DNA from: Bradyrhizobium sp. AZCC 1719
GTDB lineage: Bacteria > Pseudomonadota > Alphaproteobacteria > Rhizobiales > Xanthobacteraceae
NCBI RefSeq assembly: GCF_036924525.1
Contig: NZ_JAZHRU010000001.1
Span: forward strand, 3,625,001-3,689,000
Length of the DNA: 64,000 nucleotides
Direction: 5' to 3'
Shown here: piece by piece, positions 41,463 through 50,483 of the stretch
Layout: every line of letters starts with the position of its first letter
Position numbering within the stretch: the first letter of the stretch is position 1
Position numbers and translations under genes: made by a program
Notes under the pieces: model-generated
The model's input: only the letters and a program-made list of their open reading frames with translations
The model's database searches: none
Told to the model about the DNA's origin: nothing

Positions 41463-42236
41463 TTAGGCGTCGCCTTCGCGCTCCGCGCCCACTGCCGCCA
41501 GCGCTTCGCCATGCCGGCGTGACAGCGCCGAGGTAATGTTGCGCTCGGTCAGGTCCATCAGGCGATGCATCGCGCGCCGCGCGCCGTCGGGATTGCGCGC
41601 CCAGATCTCGTCGAGGATGGCGCGGTGATAGGGCAGGCTCTTGCGCGGCGCGCCCGGGTTCAGCGTCGAGAGATCGAACGACATCCGCAGCGCCGCCTCG
41701 ACGGTGGCGCCGAAGGCGACCAGAAAGTCGTTGCCGGTCGCCGTCAGGATGCCGCGATGGAAGCGCAGATCGGGCTCGGAATAGGCGCGGCTGTCCATCC
41801 CCGCGGCGTCCATCTCCCGGTATGCCCGTTCGATCCGGGCGAGGTCGGTGTCCGAGCCGCGCTCGGCGCAGATCGCGCAAGCCTCAGGTTCGACGATCCG
41901 GCGCACCTGCGTGAGCTGGCGGGCGAACTCTTCCGTCGGACGCAGCGCCCATGTCCATTCCAGAAGCTCTGCATCCAGCATGTTCCAGTTAATCCGCTCG
42001 CGGACATGGGTGCCGGCCTTCTGCCGCGCCGCAATCAAGCCCTTTGCCTTGAGGATGGACAGCGATTCCCGGATCGAGGTACGGCTGACGCTGAATTGCG
42101 ACGCGAGCTCGATCTCGCGCGGCAGCGTGCTTCCCTCCTGCCACGTGCCGGAGACGATGAGCTTGGCGATTTCCCGCGCGACGTGGGTGTTGGACTGACG
42201 GAGTTCGACGTCCCTGGGCAAATCGTGGACCCTCAA
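41463..42236 (-). CDS. GntR family regulator, FadR subfamily
   Basis: A 257-aa GntR/FCD regulator. The winged helix is STLPREIELASQFSVSRTSI then RESLSILKAKGLIAARQKAG. FCD-domain ligands appear in EPDLRFHRGILTATGND, LPYHRAILDEIWAR and RRAMHRLMDL. The start is taken as TTG at 42236, because no ATG/GTG precedes the conserved region; this is uncertain. It is divergent from the ABC importer operon, and an FCD-type palindrome lies in the shared region at 42271, so it probably controls both directions. Confidence 0.9.
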   Translation of the reverse strand: MRVHDLPRDVELRQSNTHVAREIAKLIVSGTWQEGSTLPREIELASQFSVSRTSIRESLSILKAKGLIAARQKAGTHVRERINWNMLDAELLEWTWALRPTEEFARQLTQVRRIVEPEACAICAERGSDTDLARIERAYREMDAAGMDSRAYSEPDLRFHRGILTATGNDFLVAFGATVEAALRMSFDLSTLNPGAPRKSLPYHRAILDEIWARNPDGARRAMHRLMDLTERNITSALSRRHGEALAAVGAEREGDA

Positions 42237-42270
42237 GCCTTGAAATAATATTGTCTGCTTTATTGCGATG

Positions 42271-42288
42271 TGATGTCAATTGATACCA
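42271..42288. promoter_or_regulatory. FadR/GntR-type operator palindrome
   Basis: TGATGTCAATTGATACCA is symmetric at 14 of 18 positions around CAATTG. It lies 35 bases upstream of the GntR start and 89 bases upstream of the ABC binding-protein start, where an FCD-type regulator would act on both divergent units. Confidence 0.6.
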
Positions 42289-42376
42289 TAAAAATAGTGC
42301 ATCTGAGAGAAGCATCCTTTTGACAGCACATTTTATGTCGGTCATATTATCCAAAAAGACCGTCAGGGAGGCTGCC

Positions 42377-43741
42377 ATGACCAAGAAGAATTCGAGCCAT
42401 ACATCCGCGGGCTTCAGCCGCCGAACGCTGCTTCAGGCCGGCGCCGCCACCCTCGGCGCGGCCGCATTTCCGATGCCGGCTATTGCACAAGCAAAACCGT
42501 TTGCCGGCGTCACGCTGCGCGGCGCGTCCTTTCAGCACCGCTTTTTCACGCTGCTGCAGAACTACATTCCGGAGTTCGAGGCGCAGACCGGCATGAAGGT
42601 CGATCTGCAGCTCTCGGCGTTTCCGGTCTACAACCAGCAGGCCAACCTCGAATTGTCGTCGGGCGGCTCGGCGTTCGATTTCGTCAATGTCACCTTCATC
42701 CTGGCCGCGCGCTGGGTGGCGGCCGGCTTGCTCGCCAATCTCGACGAATTCACCACTGATCCAAATCTGACGCCGGCGGGATGGAATCCGAAGGATTTCG
42801 TCGAGGGTGCGCAGGTGCCGTACCGCGACGCCAAGGGCGCCACCTACGGCTATTCCTGGGAAGGTGGGGCCATGGTGATGGGCCTGTCGCGCATGGACCT
42901 GATGGAGAAAAAGGGACTCAAGATTCCCAGGACCTTTGCCGAACTGCAGCAGGTCTGCGCCGAGATCAACGGCACCGACAACGTCAACGGCATCGTCAGC
43001 TTCCAGCTCCATCACTGGTGCCTGCCGCCCTATATCCAGGGCTTTGGCGGCAACATCTTCCGCAAGCCGCCTGCCGACATCATGCCGACGCTGAACTCGC
43101 CGGAAGCGATTCGGGCCGTTGAATATTACGCGAACCTGCTGAAGAACTACGCGCCGAAGGGCGTACTCACCTACACCGAGGATCAGGCGCGGCAATCCCA
43201 CATGACCGGCCGCTCCAACATCTTCATTCATTCCAGCGCCTGGATTACGCCGATCCTGCTCTCGAACGACAGCAAGGTGAAAGACACCTCCCGCGTCGTC
43301 AGGATGCCCGCCGGGCCTGTGCACGACTACCCGGCCGCCAACAGCCAGGGTCTCGGCATTCCCAAGAACGCCAAGAACAAGAAAGCGGCGTGGGAATTCA
43401 TCAAGTGGGCGCTCAGCCCCGAAATCTCGATGCGGCTCGTCAAGGAGCACGGCCATTCCTCGGTCTGCCGCAGATCCGTCATCGAGAGTGAGGAATACCG
43501 CAAGCTGAACACGGTCAACGGCCAGGACCTCGGCGCGCTCTATCTCGAAGTGCTGGGGCTGCCGGCCAAGGGCGAGAACTACATGGCCTATCGCACCGTG
43601 AAGGAGTTCCCGATCGTTGGCGATGTCCTCAACAAGGCGTTCGAACAGGTGGCGACCGGGCAGCTCGCAGCCCAAGCTGCGATGAATGCAGCGCAGGAGC
43701 AGGCGGTCGCCAATCTCCGCCGCGCCGGGACCGCGCTTTGA
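42377..43741 (+). CDS. ABC transporter extracellular substrate-binding protein (family 1, Tat-type signal)
   Basis: Binding protein of the sugar/polyamine group, 454 aa. The N-terminus FSRRTLLQAGAATLGAAAF then PMPAIAQA is a twin-arginine-like signal peptide, so the protein may be exported folded. The mature part has the two-lobe layout (FEAQTGMKVDLQLSAFPVYN, VPYRDAKGATYGYSWEGGA, NSQGLGIPKNAKNKKAAWEF). ATG at 42377 with GGAGGC upstream; earlier in-frame starts are ignored. First gene of an importer operon with two permeases and the shikimate-dehydrogenase-like gene. Ligand unknown; a carbohydrate or a cyclic polyol acid is possible. Confidence 0.9.
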   Translation: MTKKNSSHTSAGFSRRTLLQAGAATLGAAAFPMPAIAQAKPFAGVTLRGASFQHRFFTLLQNYIPEFEAQTGMKVDLQLSAFPVYNQQANLELSSGGSAFDFVNVTFILAARWVAAGLLANLDEFTTDPNLTPAGWNPKDFVEGAQVPYRDAKGATYGYSWEGGAMVMGLSRMDLMEKKGLKIPRTFAELQQVCAEINGTDNVNGIVSFQLHHWCLPPYIQGFGGNIFRKPPADIMPTLNSPEAIRAVEYYANLLKNYAPKGVLTYTEDQARQSHMTGRSNIFIHSSAWITPILLSNDSKVKDTSRVVRMPAGPVHDYPAANSQGLGIPKNAKNKKAAWEFIKWALSPEISMRLVKEHGHSSVCRRSVIESEEYRKLNTVNGQDLGALYLEVLGLPAKGENYMAYRTVKEFPIVGDVLNKAFEQVATGQLAAQAAMNAAQEQAVANLRRAGTAL

Positions 43742-44637
43742 GCGGAGAAGGACTGGTCGACGCCGAGCGCCGCCGCTTCAATCGCATCGCGCTGGCGCCG
43801 AGCCTGATCGTGTTGTTCGTGATCGCAGGCTTGCCTGCGATCTATCTTGTCGTGACCAGCCTGACGCCGTTCCAACTGGTCAATCCCGGCTCGTCGACAG
43901 ATTTCAGCTCGCCCTTGCGGAACTATCGCCTGCTCCCGGGCGACCCGCGCTTCGTCAATTCGCTATGGGTGCAGGCCAAGCTCTCGTTCTGGGGCGTGCT
44001 GTTGCAGGTCCTGCTCGGCATGCTGCTGGCGCTATTGCTGCACACGCAGTCGCGCGTCGTGGAATTCGCCCGCACCCTGTTCCTGATTCCGATGGTGCTG
44101 CCGCCGATCGTCGTGGCGATCATCTGGAAGCTGATTTACACGCCCGACATCAGTCCGCTCTACTACGCCGCAAGCCTGCTCAACGTGACCATGCCGTCGC
44201 TGACTTCGAGCGTCGATTTCGCGCTGACCGCGATCATCATCGCCGACACCTGGGAATGGATGCCCTTCACCTTCCTGATGGTATTGGCGGCGCTGCAGAC
44301 CATTCCGGAGGAATTTTCCGAAGCCGCCCTGGTCGACGGCGCCAACCGGCTGCAGATCTTCTTCTACATCACGCTGCCCTTCATCACGCCGATCCTGGTC
44401 ATCTCGGGCATGTTTCGCCTGATCGACAGCGTCAAGGCATTTCCGCTGGTGTTCCTCCTGACCGGCGGCGGACCGGGCAGCGTCACCGAGGTGACCAACT
44501 ACTATGCCTATCTGCTCGCCTTCGACTTCAACGAAATCGGCTATTCCAGTTCGGTCACGATCGTGATGCTGCTGCTCGTCGTCGCGGTCAGCCTCGGTGT
44601 GGTGTGGATGGGCCGCCGCCGCGAGGCCATGGCATGA
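43738..44637 (+). CDS. ABC transporter permease (MalF-like)
   Basis: Sugar-type ABC permease, 299 aa, six hydrophobic segments beginning LIVLFVIAGLPAIYLVVTSL. The EAA loop that docks on the ATPase reads EEFSEAALVDGANRLQIFFY, with ITLPFITPILVIS after it. It starts at TTG 43738, overlapping the previous stop, since no ATG/GTG is better placed. Coupled by ATGA to the next permease gene. Confidence 0.92.
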   Translation: MSGEGLVDAERRRFNRIALAPSLIVLFVIAGLPAIYLVVTSLTPFQLVNPGSSTDFSSPLRNYRLLPGDPRFVNSLWVQAKLSFWGVLLQVLLGMLLALLLHTQSRVVEFARTLFLIPMVLPPIVVAIIWKLIYTPDISPLYYAASLLNVTMPSLTSSVDFALTAIIIADTWEWMPFTFLMVLAALQTIPEEFSEAALVDGANRLQIFFYITLPFITPILVISGMFRLIDSVKAFPLVFLLTGGGPGSVTEVTNYYAYLLAFDFNEIGYSSSVTIVMLLLVVAVSLGVVWMGRRREAMA

Positions 44638-45473
44638 GTGGGGGCATGAGTGGCCCGGTCCGCCGTTCGGCCAGCCCGCGCCGGCTCGTTGCGATCGGCG
44701 TGACGCTGATCGTGCTGCTGTCGCCGTTTCTCTGGCTCTTGCAGATGAGCTTCAAGTCCAACGACCTGATCCTGCAGTTTCCGCCGCCCTTGATCTTCAC
44801 GCCGACGCTGCAAAATTATGCGTCGCTCTGGCAAGGCGCGTTCGCGGCCTCCTTTGTCAACAGCCTGATGAGTGCGTCATTCTCCACGGCGCTGGCGCTC
44901 GTTCTCGGGGTGCCCGCGGCCTACGCGTTGTCGCGATGGGCGGGGCGAGGAAAGCACGCGCTGAGCTTCGCCATCCTGGTGACGCGAATGGCGCCGCCGA
45001 TCGCATTCACGATTCCGTTCTTCCTGTTCTATCGCTGGATCGGGCTGCTCGACACCGTCACCGGGTTGGTGCTGGTCTACACCAGCTTCAACCTGCCGCT
45101 GGTGATCTGGATGATGCAACCGTTTTTTGAAACCGTGCCGTCGTCGCTGGAAGAGGCGGCGCTGGTCGACGGTGCGTCGACACGGGTTGTCTTCCTCCAG
45201 ATCGTGCTGCCGATGGTCGCGCCCGGCATCGCCGCCACCGCGATCCTGTGCTTCCTCTACGCCTGGAACGACTTCTTCTTTGCGCTGATCCTGACGCGGA
45301 CCAACGCGCGCACGGCGCCGGTCGCCGTGGTCAACTTCATGAACTACGAGGGATGGGAGTGGGGCAAGATCGCCGCGGGCGGCTCGCTGGTGATGGCGCC
45401 GGTCCTGATCTTCTCGCTCGCCGTGCGTCGCTATCTGGTGAGCGGGCTGACAGCGGGCGCCGTGAAAGGGTGA
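44634..45473 (+). CDS. ABC transporter permease (MalG-like)
   Basis: Second permease, 279 aa from ATG 44634 (MSGGMSGPVRRSASPRRL). FLWLLQMSFKSNDLILQFPP is the conserved N-terminal segment, and the EAA loop is SSLEEAALVDGASTRVVFLQ followed by IVLPMVAPGI. Overlaps the upstream permease stop (ATGA) and the downstream start (TGATG). No ATP-binding gene follows, so the importer probably uses a shared MsmK-type ATPase from elsewhere. Confidence 0.93.
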   Translation: MSGGMSGPVRRSASPRRLVAIGVTLIVLLSPFLWLLQMSFKSNDLILQFPPPLIFTPTLQNYASLWQGAFAASFVNSLMSASFSTALALVLGVPAAYALSRWAGRGKHALSFAILVTRMAPPIAFTIPFFLFYRWIGLLDTVTGLVLVYTSFNLPLVIWMMQPFFETVPSSLEEAALVDGASTRVVFLQIVLPMVAPGIAATAILCFLYAWNDFFFALILTRTNARTAPVAVVNFMNYEGWEWGKIAAGGSLVMAPVLIFSLAVRRYLVSGLTAGAVKG

Positions 45474-46270
45474 TGGCGATGCGGCTTCCGACCGGTGCTT
45501 CACGATTTGTATTCATCTTTGCCCATCCGGCCGGCCATGTCGGCGCGCCCCGCCATTACACGCCTTACTTCCAGGGCAATGGGCTGGACTGGCACATGGT
45601 GCCGCTCGACATCGCGCCGGAACATCTCTCTGAGACGATCCGCACGTTCGCGAAATCGCCGAGCGTCGCCGGCTTCAATCTCACGATGCCGCACAAGCCG
45701 GCGGCGTTCGAGCTATGCGATGCGGTCGGGCCGGCCGCAGAGTTCGAAGGCGTCGTCAACACGATCCGGATCGAGGCTGGCGGTCGGCTGGTCGGCGAAT
45801 CCTTCGATGGCGGCGGTTTCCTGAATGCGGCGCGCGAGGCGAGGATATTCGATCCAGATCGTCGCTGCGTCGTGATCGGGGCGGGGGGAGCCGGCCGCGC
45901 GATCTGTCACGCGCTCGCTGCCGCCGGACTAAAGCGGCTGCGGATCCTGAACGAAGCGCCGGGTCCGGTCGAAATTCTTGCCGCAAAACTCCGCAGCCGT
46001 TTCGAAGATCTCGAAATCAGCCTGGACGAAAAATTCGACGACGCCGGCCTGCTCGTCAACGCTACCTCGCTCGGGCTTCGCGAGACGGACGCCCTGCCGA
46101 TGAATCCCGCGAGGCTGCCGGATGATTGCGCCGTATTCGATATCATCGCCGCCCGTCGGACGGAGTTCATGCAAGCCTGCGCCGCGCGCGGCCTGAAGGT
46201 GGTTGATGGCGTCGCGATGATCAAACACCAACTGCCCCTGCAGACTGCATTCTGGCGCGGCGAATCCTGA
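45473..46270 (+). CDS. Shikimate/quinate dehydrogenase family protein
   Basis: AroE-family NAD(P)-dependent dehydrogenase, 265 aa. The substrate domain has the conserved NLTMPHKPAAFELCD segment with the catalytic Lys, and SFDGGGFLNAAR, where AroE has NTDGxG; the dinucleotide site is CVVIGAGGAGRAICHALAAA, and LLVNATSLGLRETD, GLKVVDGVAMIKHQ complete the pattern. It is the fourth gene of the ABC importer operon (start overlaps the previous stop by one base). That placement points to a catabolic use on an imported shikimate- or quinate-like compound rather than aromatic biosynthesis. Ligand inferred, not shown. Confidence 0.88.
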   Translation: MAMRLPTGASRFVFIFAHPAGHVGAPRHYTPYFQGNGLDWHMVPLDIAPEHLSETIRTFAKSPSVAGFNLTMPHKPAAFELCDAVGPAAEFEGVVNTIRIEAGGRLVGESFDGGGFLNAAREARIFDPDRRCVVIGAGGAGRAICHALAAAGLKRLRILNEAPGPVEILAAKLRSRFEDLEISLDEKFDDAGLLVNATSLGLRETDALPMNPARLPDDCAVFDIIAARRTEFMQACAARGLKVVDGVAMIKHQLPLQTAFWRGES

Positions 46271-46433
46271 GCCCATCGCGGATCGCAACCGCGTGCCATC
46301 ACGCCAAAGTTCCCGATTTCGCCGATCGACCTCCGCGATGCGTAAGATGAATTGCTGCGCTGCGCCAGATGCGGGACCAATGCACAGATTAGTGCGTTAG
46401 CGGCCGAACGACGCTACGCAGTGGGAATCCGGC

Positions 46434-47576
46434 ATGGAAGATCTTCTGTCAAAGGTCGAGCAGGCGTTTGATTGGGCGCCACAATGGCTGGTCGGGCTTG
46501 GCCTCGTTGTCGGCGCCATTGCCGTGGCGCTGTTGGTGTACGGTATTGCCGCAAGAATCATCAAGCGCGCGCTGCGGATGCGCTGGCCGGCCGTCACGCT
46601 GCTCCTGCAAAGGGTCTCCGGCCCGGCGCGGCTGGCGCTTTGTCTCGTCGCCGTGGCGCTGGTGCTGCCGCTGGCGCCTTTGAACGACGTGCTGCGTGAA
46701 CAGCTCAGGCACTTCTTCATCGTTGCCGTGATCGCGCTGATCGGATGGATCACGGTTCGCGCCGTGGACATGGGGGCCGCGCGCTATCTTCAGCGCTTCC
46801 GCCTCGATACCGATGAGAATTTTCTCGCCCGCAAGCACGTCACCCAGGTGCGTGTCTTCAAGCGCGTGATCCATATCTTGATTGTCATCATTGCCGTTTC
46901 CACCGCCCTGATGACCTTCGAGTCCGTCAAGCAGTACGGCGTCAGCCTGTTCGCCTCCGCCGGCGCGGCCGGCCTGATCGTCGGCCTTGCCGCAAGGCCT
47001 TTGCTCAGCAACCTCATCGCCGGCGTTCAGATCGCGATCACGCAACCGATCCGGATCGAGGACGCCGTCATCATCGAGAACGAATGGGGGTGGATCGAGG
47101 ACATCGCCTCGACCTATGTCGTGGTCCGGTTGTGGGACTGGCGCAGGATGGTGGTGCCGCTGTCCTACTTCATCGAGCGTCCCTTCCAGAACTGGACCCG
47201 CGATACCCAGTCGCTGATCGGGGCCGTTACGCTTCATGTCGATTATTGCACCGATGTCTCGCGGATCAGGCACCGGCTTGAGGAGGCCGTGCGCGAGTCC
47301 AAATTGTGGGATGGCGCGGTGGTCAATCTCCAGGTGGTGGAAGCCAGCCCGCGGGCGATCGAGCTTCGGGCGCTGGTCAGCGCCAGATCCGCGCCGCAAG
47401 CCTGGGATCTGCGCTGCGAGATCAGGGAAAAGCTGCTCACCTTCATTCGCGAGGAGATGCCGGAAGCCTTCCCGCGCGAACGTGCCATGATATCGCCCCG
47501 GCTCGCCGACTTCGGCGACAGTTTCGAGCGCGGCGATGCGCAGTCCCGTCCGGTCCCGGCGACGGCCCACAGCTAG
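46434..47576 (+). CDS. Mechanosensitive ion channel, MscS family
   Basis: MscS-type channel of 380 aa. Four N-terminal hydrophobic stretches are seen; the pore helix is GVSLFASAGAAGLIVGLAAR with the usual Gly/Ala spacing, followed by PLLSNLIAGVQIAITQPIRI and the beta domain (VIIENEWGWIEDIASTYVVV, VPLSYFIERPFQNWTR). A cytoplasmic C-terminal domain follows. It releases osmolytes under membrane tension. Stand-alone gene between the importer operon and the ureide set. Confidence 0.93.
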   Translation: MEDLLSKVEQAFDWAPQWLVGLGLVVGAIAVALLVYGIAARIIKRALRMRWPAVTLLLQRVSGPARLALCLVAVALVLPLAPLNDVLREQLRHFFIVAVIALIGWITVRAVDMGAARYLQRFRLDTDENFLARKHVTQVRVFKRVIHILIVIIAVSTALMTFESVKQYGVSLFASAGAAGLIVGLAARPLLSNLIAGVQIAITQPIRIEDAVIIENEWGWIEDIASTYVVVRLWDWRRMVVPLSYFIERPFQNWTRDTQSLIGAVTLHVDYCTDVSRIRHRLEEAVRESKLWDGAVVNLQVVEASPRAIELRALVSARSAPQAWDLRCEIREKLLTFIREEMPEAFPRERAMISPRLADFGDSFERGDAQSRPVPATAHS

Positions 47577-47705
47577 CTCCTGCAGGCGAATTCCCGGCTC
47601 CGATGTCCTCGCCGAAACTGCCGAATGAGGCCTTGCGTCCGCTTGTTCGGGCTGTAATGGATACGGCTGAACCACGTCCTCACCTATATCCAGAAGAAGA
47701 GATCG

Positions 47706-48119
47706 ATGAGCCAACTGATTGTCCGTGCCGGTGAATTTACTTTCCAGGCCCGTTTCGAGGAGCAACTGGCGCCGAAGACGGTCGCTGCCTTTCGCAAGGC
47801 GATGCCATTCGAGAGCCAGGCGATCCACGTCCGCTGGAGCGGCGAGGGTGTCTGGATGCCGCTCGGCGATCTCGATTTCGGCGTCTCCTACGAGAACCAC
47901 ACCAGCTATCCCGCGCCCGGCCAGATCATTCTTTATCCCGGCGGCATCAGCGAGACCGAAATCCTGCTGGCCTATGGCGGCGTGCACTTTGCGAGCAAGA
48001 TGGGCCAACTCGCCGGCAACCATTTCATTACCCTGACTTCGGGGTTGGAGAACCTGACCGCATTCGGCAAGGCCGTGCTGTGGAAGGGCGCGCAGAAGAT
48101 CCGCTTCGAGGAAGTCTGA
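47706..48119 (+). CDS. DUF3830 family protein (cyclophilin-like fold)
   Basis: A 137-aa protein with the DUF3830 pattern: FTFQARFEEQLAPKTVAAFR, the AIHVRWSGEGVWMPLGD stretch and YENHTSYPAPGQIILYPG. These proteins have a cyclophilin-like beta-barrel and often sit beside amidohydrolases of hydantoin or ureide breakdown; a ligand-binding or hydrolase role is unproven. Two bases separate its stop from the allantoinase start, so both are co-translated. Confidence 0.85.
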   Translation: MSQLIVRAGEFTFQARFEEQLAPKTVAAFRKAMPFESQAIHVRWSGEGVWMPLGDLDFGVSYENHTSYPAPGQIILYPGGISETEILLAYGGVHFASKMGQLAGNHFITLTSGLENLTAFGKAVLWKGAQKIRFEEV

Positions 48120-48121
48120 TC

Positions 48122-49060
48122 ATGGCGGCGCCGACCTATCCGCGCGACTTTCGCGGCTACGGGCGCAACCCGCCCGATCCGAAGTGGCCCGGCAACGCGC
48201 GGGTTGCGGTGCAGTTCGTGGTCAATTTCGAGGAAGGCGGCGAGAACAATGTTCTCGACGGCGATCGCGCCTCGGAGGCTTTTTTGTCCGACGTATTGGG
48301 TGCGCAGCCCTGGCCCGGACAGCGCCATGCCAACATCGAGTCGATGTTTGAATATGGCTCGCGCGCCGGCTTCTGGCGGCTGTGGCGGGCGTTCACCGGG
48401 CGCAATTTGCCGGTCACCGTGTTCGGCGTCGCAAAGGCGTTGCAGCGAAATCCCGACGTGGTTGCTGCCATGAAGGAGGCCGGCTGGGACATCGCCAGCC
48501 ACAGCCTCAGATGGATCGAGCACAAGGACATGTCGGAGAACGAGGAGCGCACCGAGATCGCGGCGGCGATCCGCGTCCACACCGAGGCAACCGGCGCCCG
48601 CCCGCTCGGCTGGTACACCGGGCGCTCCTCGATCAACACCTTAAGGCTTCTGATGGAGGCCGGCGGTCTGCTTTATCTCAGCGACTCCTATGCCGACGAC
48701 CTGCCGTACTGGATCAAGTCGCGGGGCTCCAAGCCGCATCTGGTCATCCCCTATACGCTCGACGCCAACGACATGCGCTTTGTCAACGCGCAGGGCTTTG
48801 GCGGCGGCGATGAATTCTTCACCTACCTCAAGGACAGTTTTGACGTTCTTTATGCGGAAGGTGAGAGCGCGCCGAAGATGATGTCGGTCGGCCTGCATTG
48901 CCGGGTCGTCGGCCGCCCCGGGCGCGCGGCGGCGCTGATGCGGTTTCTCGACTACATCGGAAACCACGAGCGCGTCTGGGTACCGACGCGGCTGCAGATC
49001 GCGCAGCACTGGCACGCCAATCTGCCGCATCCTGCCGATAGCGCTTTCGATATCGGATGA
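48122..49060 (+). CDS. puuE: PuuE-type allantoinase (polysaccharide deacetylase superfamily)
   Basis: Carbohydrate-esterase-4-like metal-independent allantoinase, 312 aa from the ATG at 48122. It opens the hydantoin ring of allantoin to allantoate. PRDFRGYGRNPPDPKWPGNA then RVAVQFVVNFEEGGENNVLD is the PuuE N-terminus. ESMFEYGSRAGFWRLWRAF, ASHSLRWIEHKDMSENEERT and PLGWYTGRSSINTLRLL are family marks. Followed at four bases by the allantoate amidohydrolase-like gene: successive reactions in purine breakdown. Confidence 0.92.
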   Translation: MAAPTYPRDFRGYGRNPPDPKWPGNARVAVQFVVNFEEGGENNVLDGDRASEAFLSDVLGAQPWPGQRHANIESMFEYGSRAGFWRLWRAFTGRNLPVTVFGVAKALQRNPDVVAAMKEAGWDIASHSLRWIEHKDMSENEERTEIAAAIRVHTEATGARPLGWYTGRSSINTLRLLMEAGGLLYLSDSYADDLPYWIKSRGSKPHLVIPYTLDANDMRFVNAQGFGGGDEFFTYLKDSFDVLYAEGESAPKMMSVGLHCRVVGRPGRAAALMRFLDYIGNHERVWVPTRLQIAQHWHANLPHPADSAFDIG

Positions 49061-49064
49061 AGCA

Positions 49065-50288
49065 ATGCTCGGCGATGAAATCGTAAGCCGTATCAATCAG
49101 CTCGGAACGATTTCCGAGACGCCCGATCATCTGGCGCGGATATTCCTGTCGCCTGAGCATCGCATCGCGGCCGATCTCATTCTGTCGTGGATGCGGGATG
49201 CCGGTATGGAAGCGCATCTCGACGCCATCGGCAATGTCTGCGGCCGTTACGAAGGCGACCGCCCGGGACTGCCGTGCCTGATGTTGGGCTCGCACTACGA
49301 CACCGTGCGCGATGCCGGCAAATGGGATGGGCCGCTCGGGGTGATCACCGCGATCGCCTGCGTCGCCGATCTGAACCGGCGCGGCGTGCGGCTGCCGTTC
49401 GCGATCGAGATCGTCGGTTTCGCCGATGAGGAGGGCGTGCGGTTTGCCTCGACGCTGCTCGGCAGCAGGGCGGTCGCGGGAACCTTCGATGCAAGCGTGC
49501 TCGACGCGCGCGACCGTGACGGCGTCTCGATGCGCGAGGCGATGGTGCAATTCGGCCTCGATCCTGGTGAGATCGGTGCGGCGGCGCGGGCGCGGCGCGA
49601 GCTGCATGCCTATGTCGAGCTGCATATCGAGCAGGGGCCGGTGCTGGAACAGCAAGACATTCCGGTCGGGGTAGTGACGGCCATCGCGGGCGCCACGCGG
49701 CTCGCCGCAAATCTCTCCGGCATGGCCGGCCATGCCGGCACGGTGCCGATGGCGCTGCGGCGCGACGCGCTGGCGGGCGCTGCCGAATGCATCGTCGCGG
49801 TCGAGCAATTCTGCAAGGCCGATGGCGCCGGCCTGGTCGGCACCGTCGGCGTGATCAACGCATTGCCGGGCGCAACCAACGTCATTCCGGGGCGTGTCTC
49901 CTTCACGCTCGACATCCGCGCGCCGGCCGATCCGCACCGCAAGCGCGCCGTCGCCGAGATCGTGCAGCAGATCGAGGCGATCGCGGCGCGCCGTGAACTG
50001 TCGCTGCAGATCGACGTCACCCATGAAAACCGCACCGTGCCCTGCGCGCCATGGCTGAAGGCGCAAGTCGCGGAAGCGGTTGCGGCCGAAGGCTATGGCG
50101 TGTTCGAACTGCCGAGCGGGGCGGGGCATGACGGCATGGCAATGATCGATATCGCCGATGTCGCCATGCTGTTCGTGCGCTGCCGCGGCGGGATCAGCCA
50201 TAACCCGGCCGAGCATGTCGAACTTGCCGACGCAGATGCGGGGGCGCGCGTATTGCTGCGGCTGATCGAGAATTTCCGGCCGAGGTAA
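49065..50288 (+). CDS. Allantoate amidohydrolase-like M20 family Zn hydrolase
   Basis: M20 peptidase-family hydrolase, 407 aa, of the allantoate/beta-ureidopropionase/hyuC type. Metal and base residues appear in MLGSHYDTVRDAGKWDGPLG, IVGFADEEGVRFASTLLGSR and YVELHIEQGPVLEQQ; the dimer-side His is in AGHAGTVPMALRRDAL and the last metal His in GISHNPAEHVELAD. With PuuE upstream, hydrolysis of allantoate to ureidoglycine plus ammonia and CO2 is the best call, though N-carbamoyl amino acid hydrolases share all these motifs. Confidence 0.9.
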   Translation: MLGDEIVSRINQLGTISETPDHLARIFLSPEHRIAADLILSWMRDAGMEAHLDAIGNVCGRYEGDRPGLPCLMLGSHYDTVRDAGKWDGPLGVITAIACVADLNRRGVRLPFAIEIVGFADEEGVRFASTLLGSRAVAGTFDASVLDARDRDGVSMREAMVQFGLDPGEIGAAARARRELHAYVELHIEQGPVLEQQDIPVGVVTAIAGATRLAANLSGMAGHAGTVPMALRRDALAGAAECIVAVEQFCKADGAGLVGTVGVINALPGATNVIPGRVSFTLDIRAPADPHRKRAVAEIVQQIEAIAARRELSLQIDVTHENRTVPCAPWLKAQVAEAVAAEGYGVFELPSGAGHDGMAMIDIADVAMLFVRCRGGISHNPAEHVELADADAGARVLLRLIENFRPR

Positions 50289-50483
50289 AGGCGGCAGGCC
50301 TAAGTTTCAGCGTTCGTCTGGATTAAATTTGCGCACCTGCAAGAGCTGACCTGAGCGCTGCTGCGATGCTGGTTTATGACAATGCTGTGACATCACAATT
50401 CATCTGACAGAAATACGAATCGACGATGTCATGAGTAGCAACACGTGATAATCGACACCACGGGACGTCGTTGATCCAAGCCT

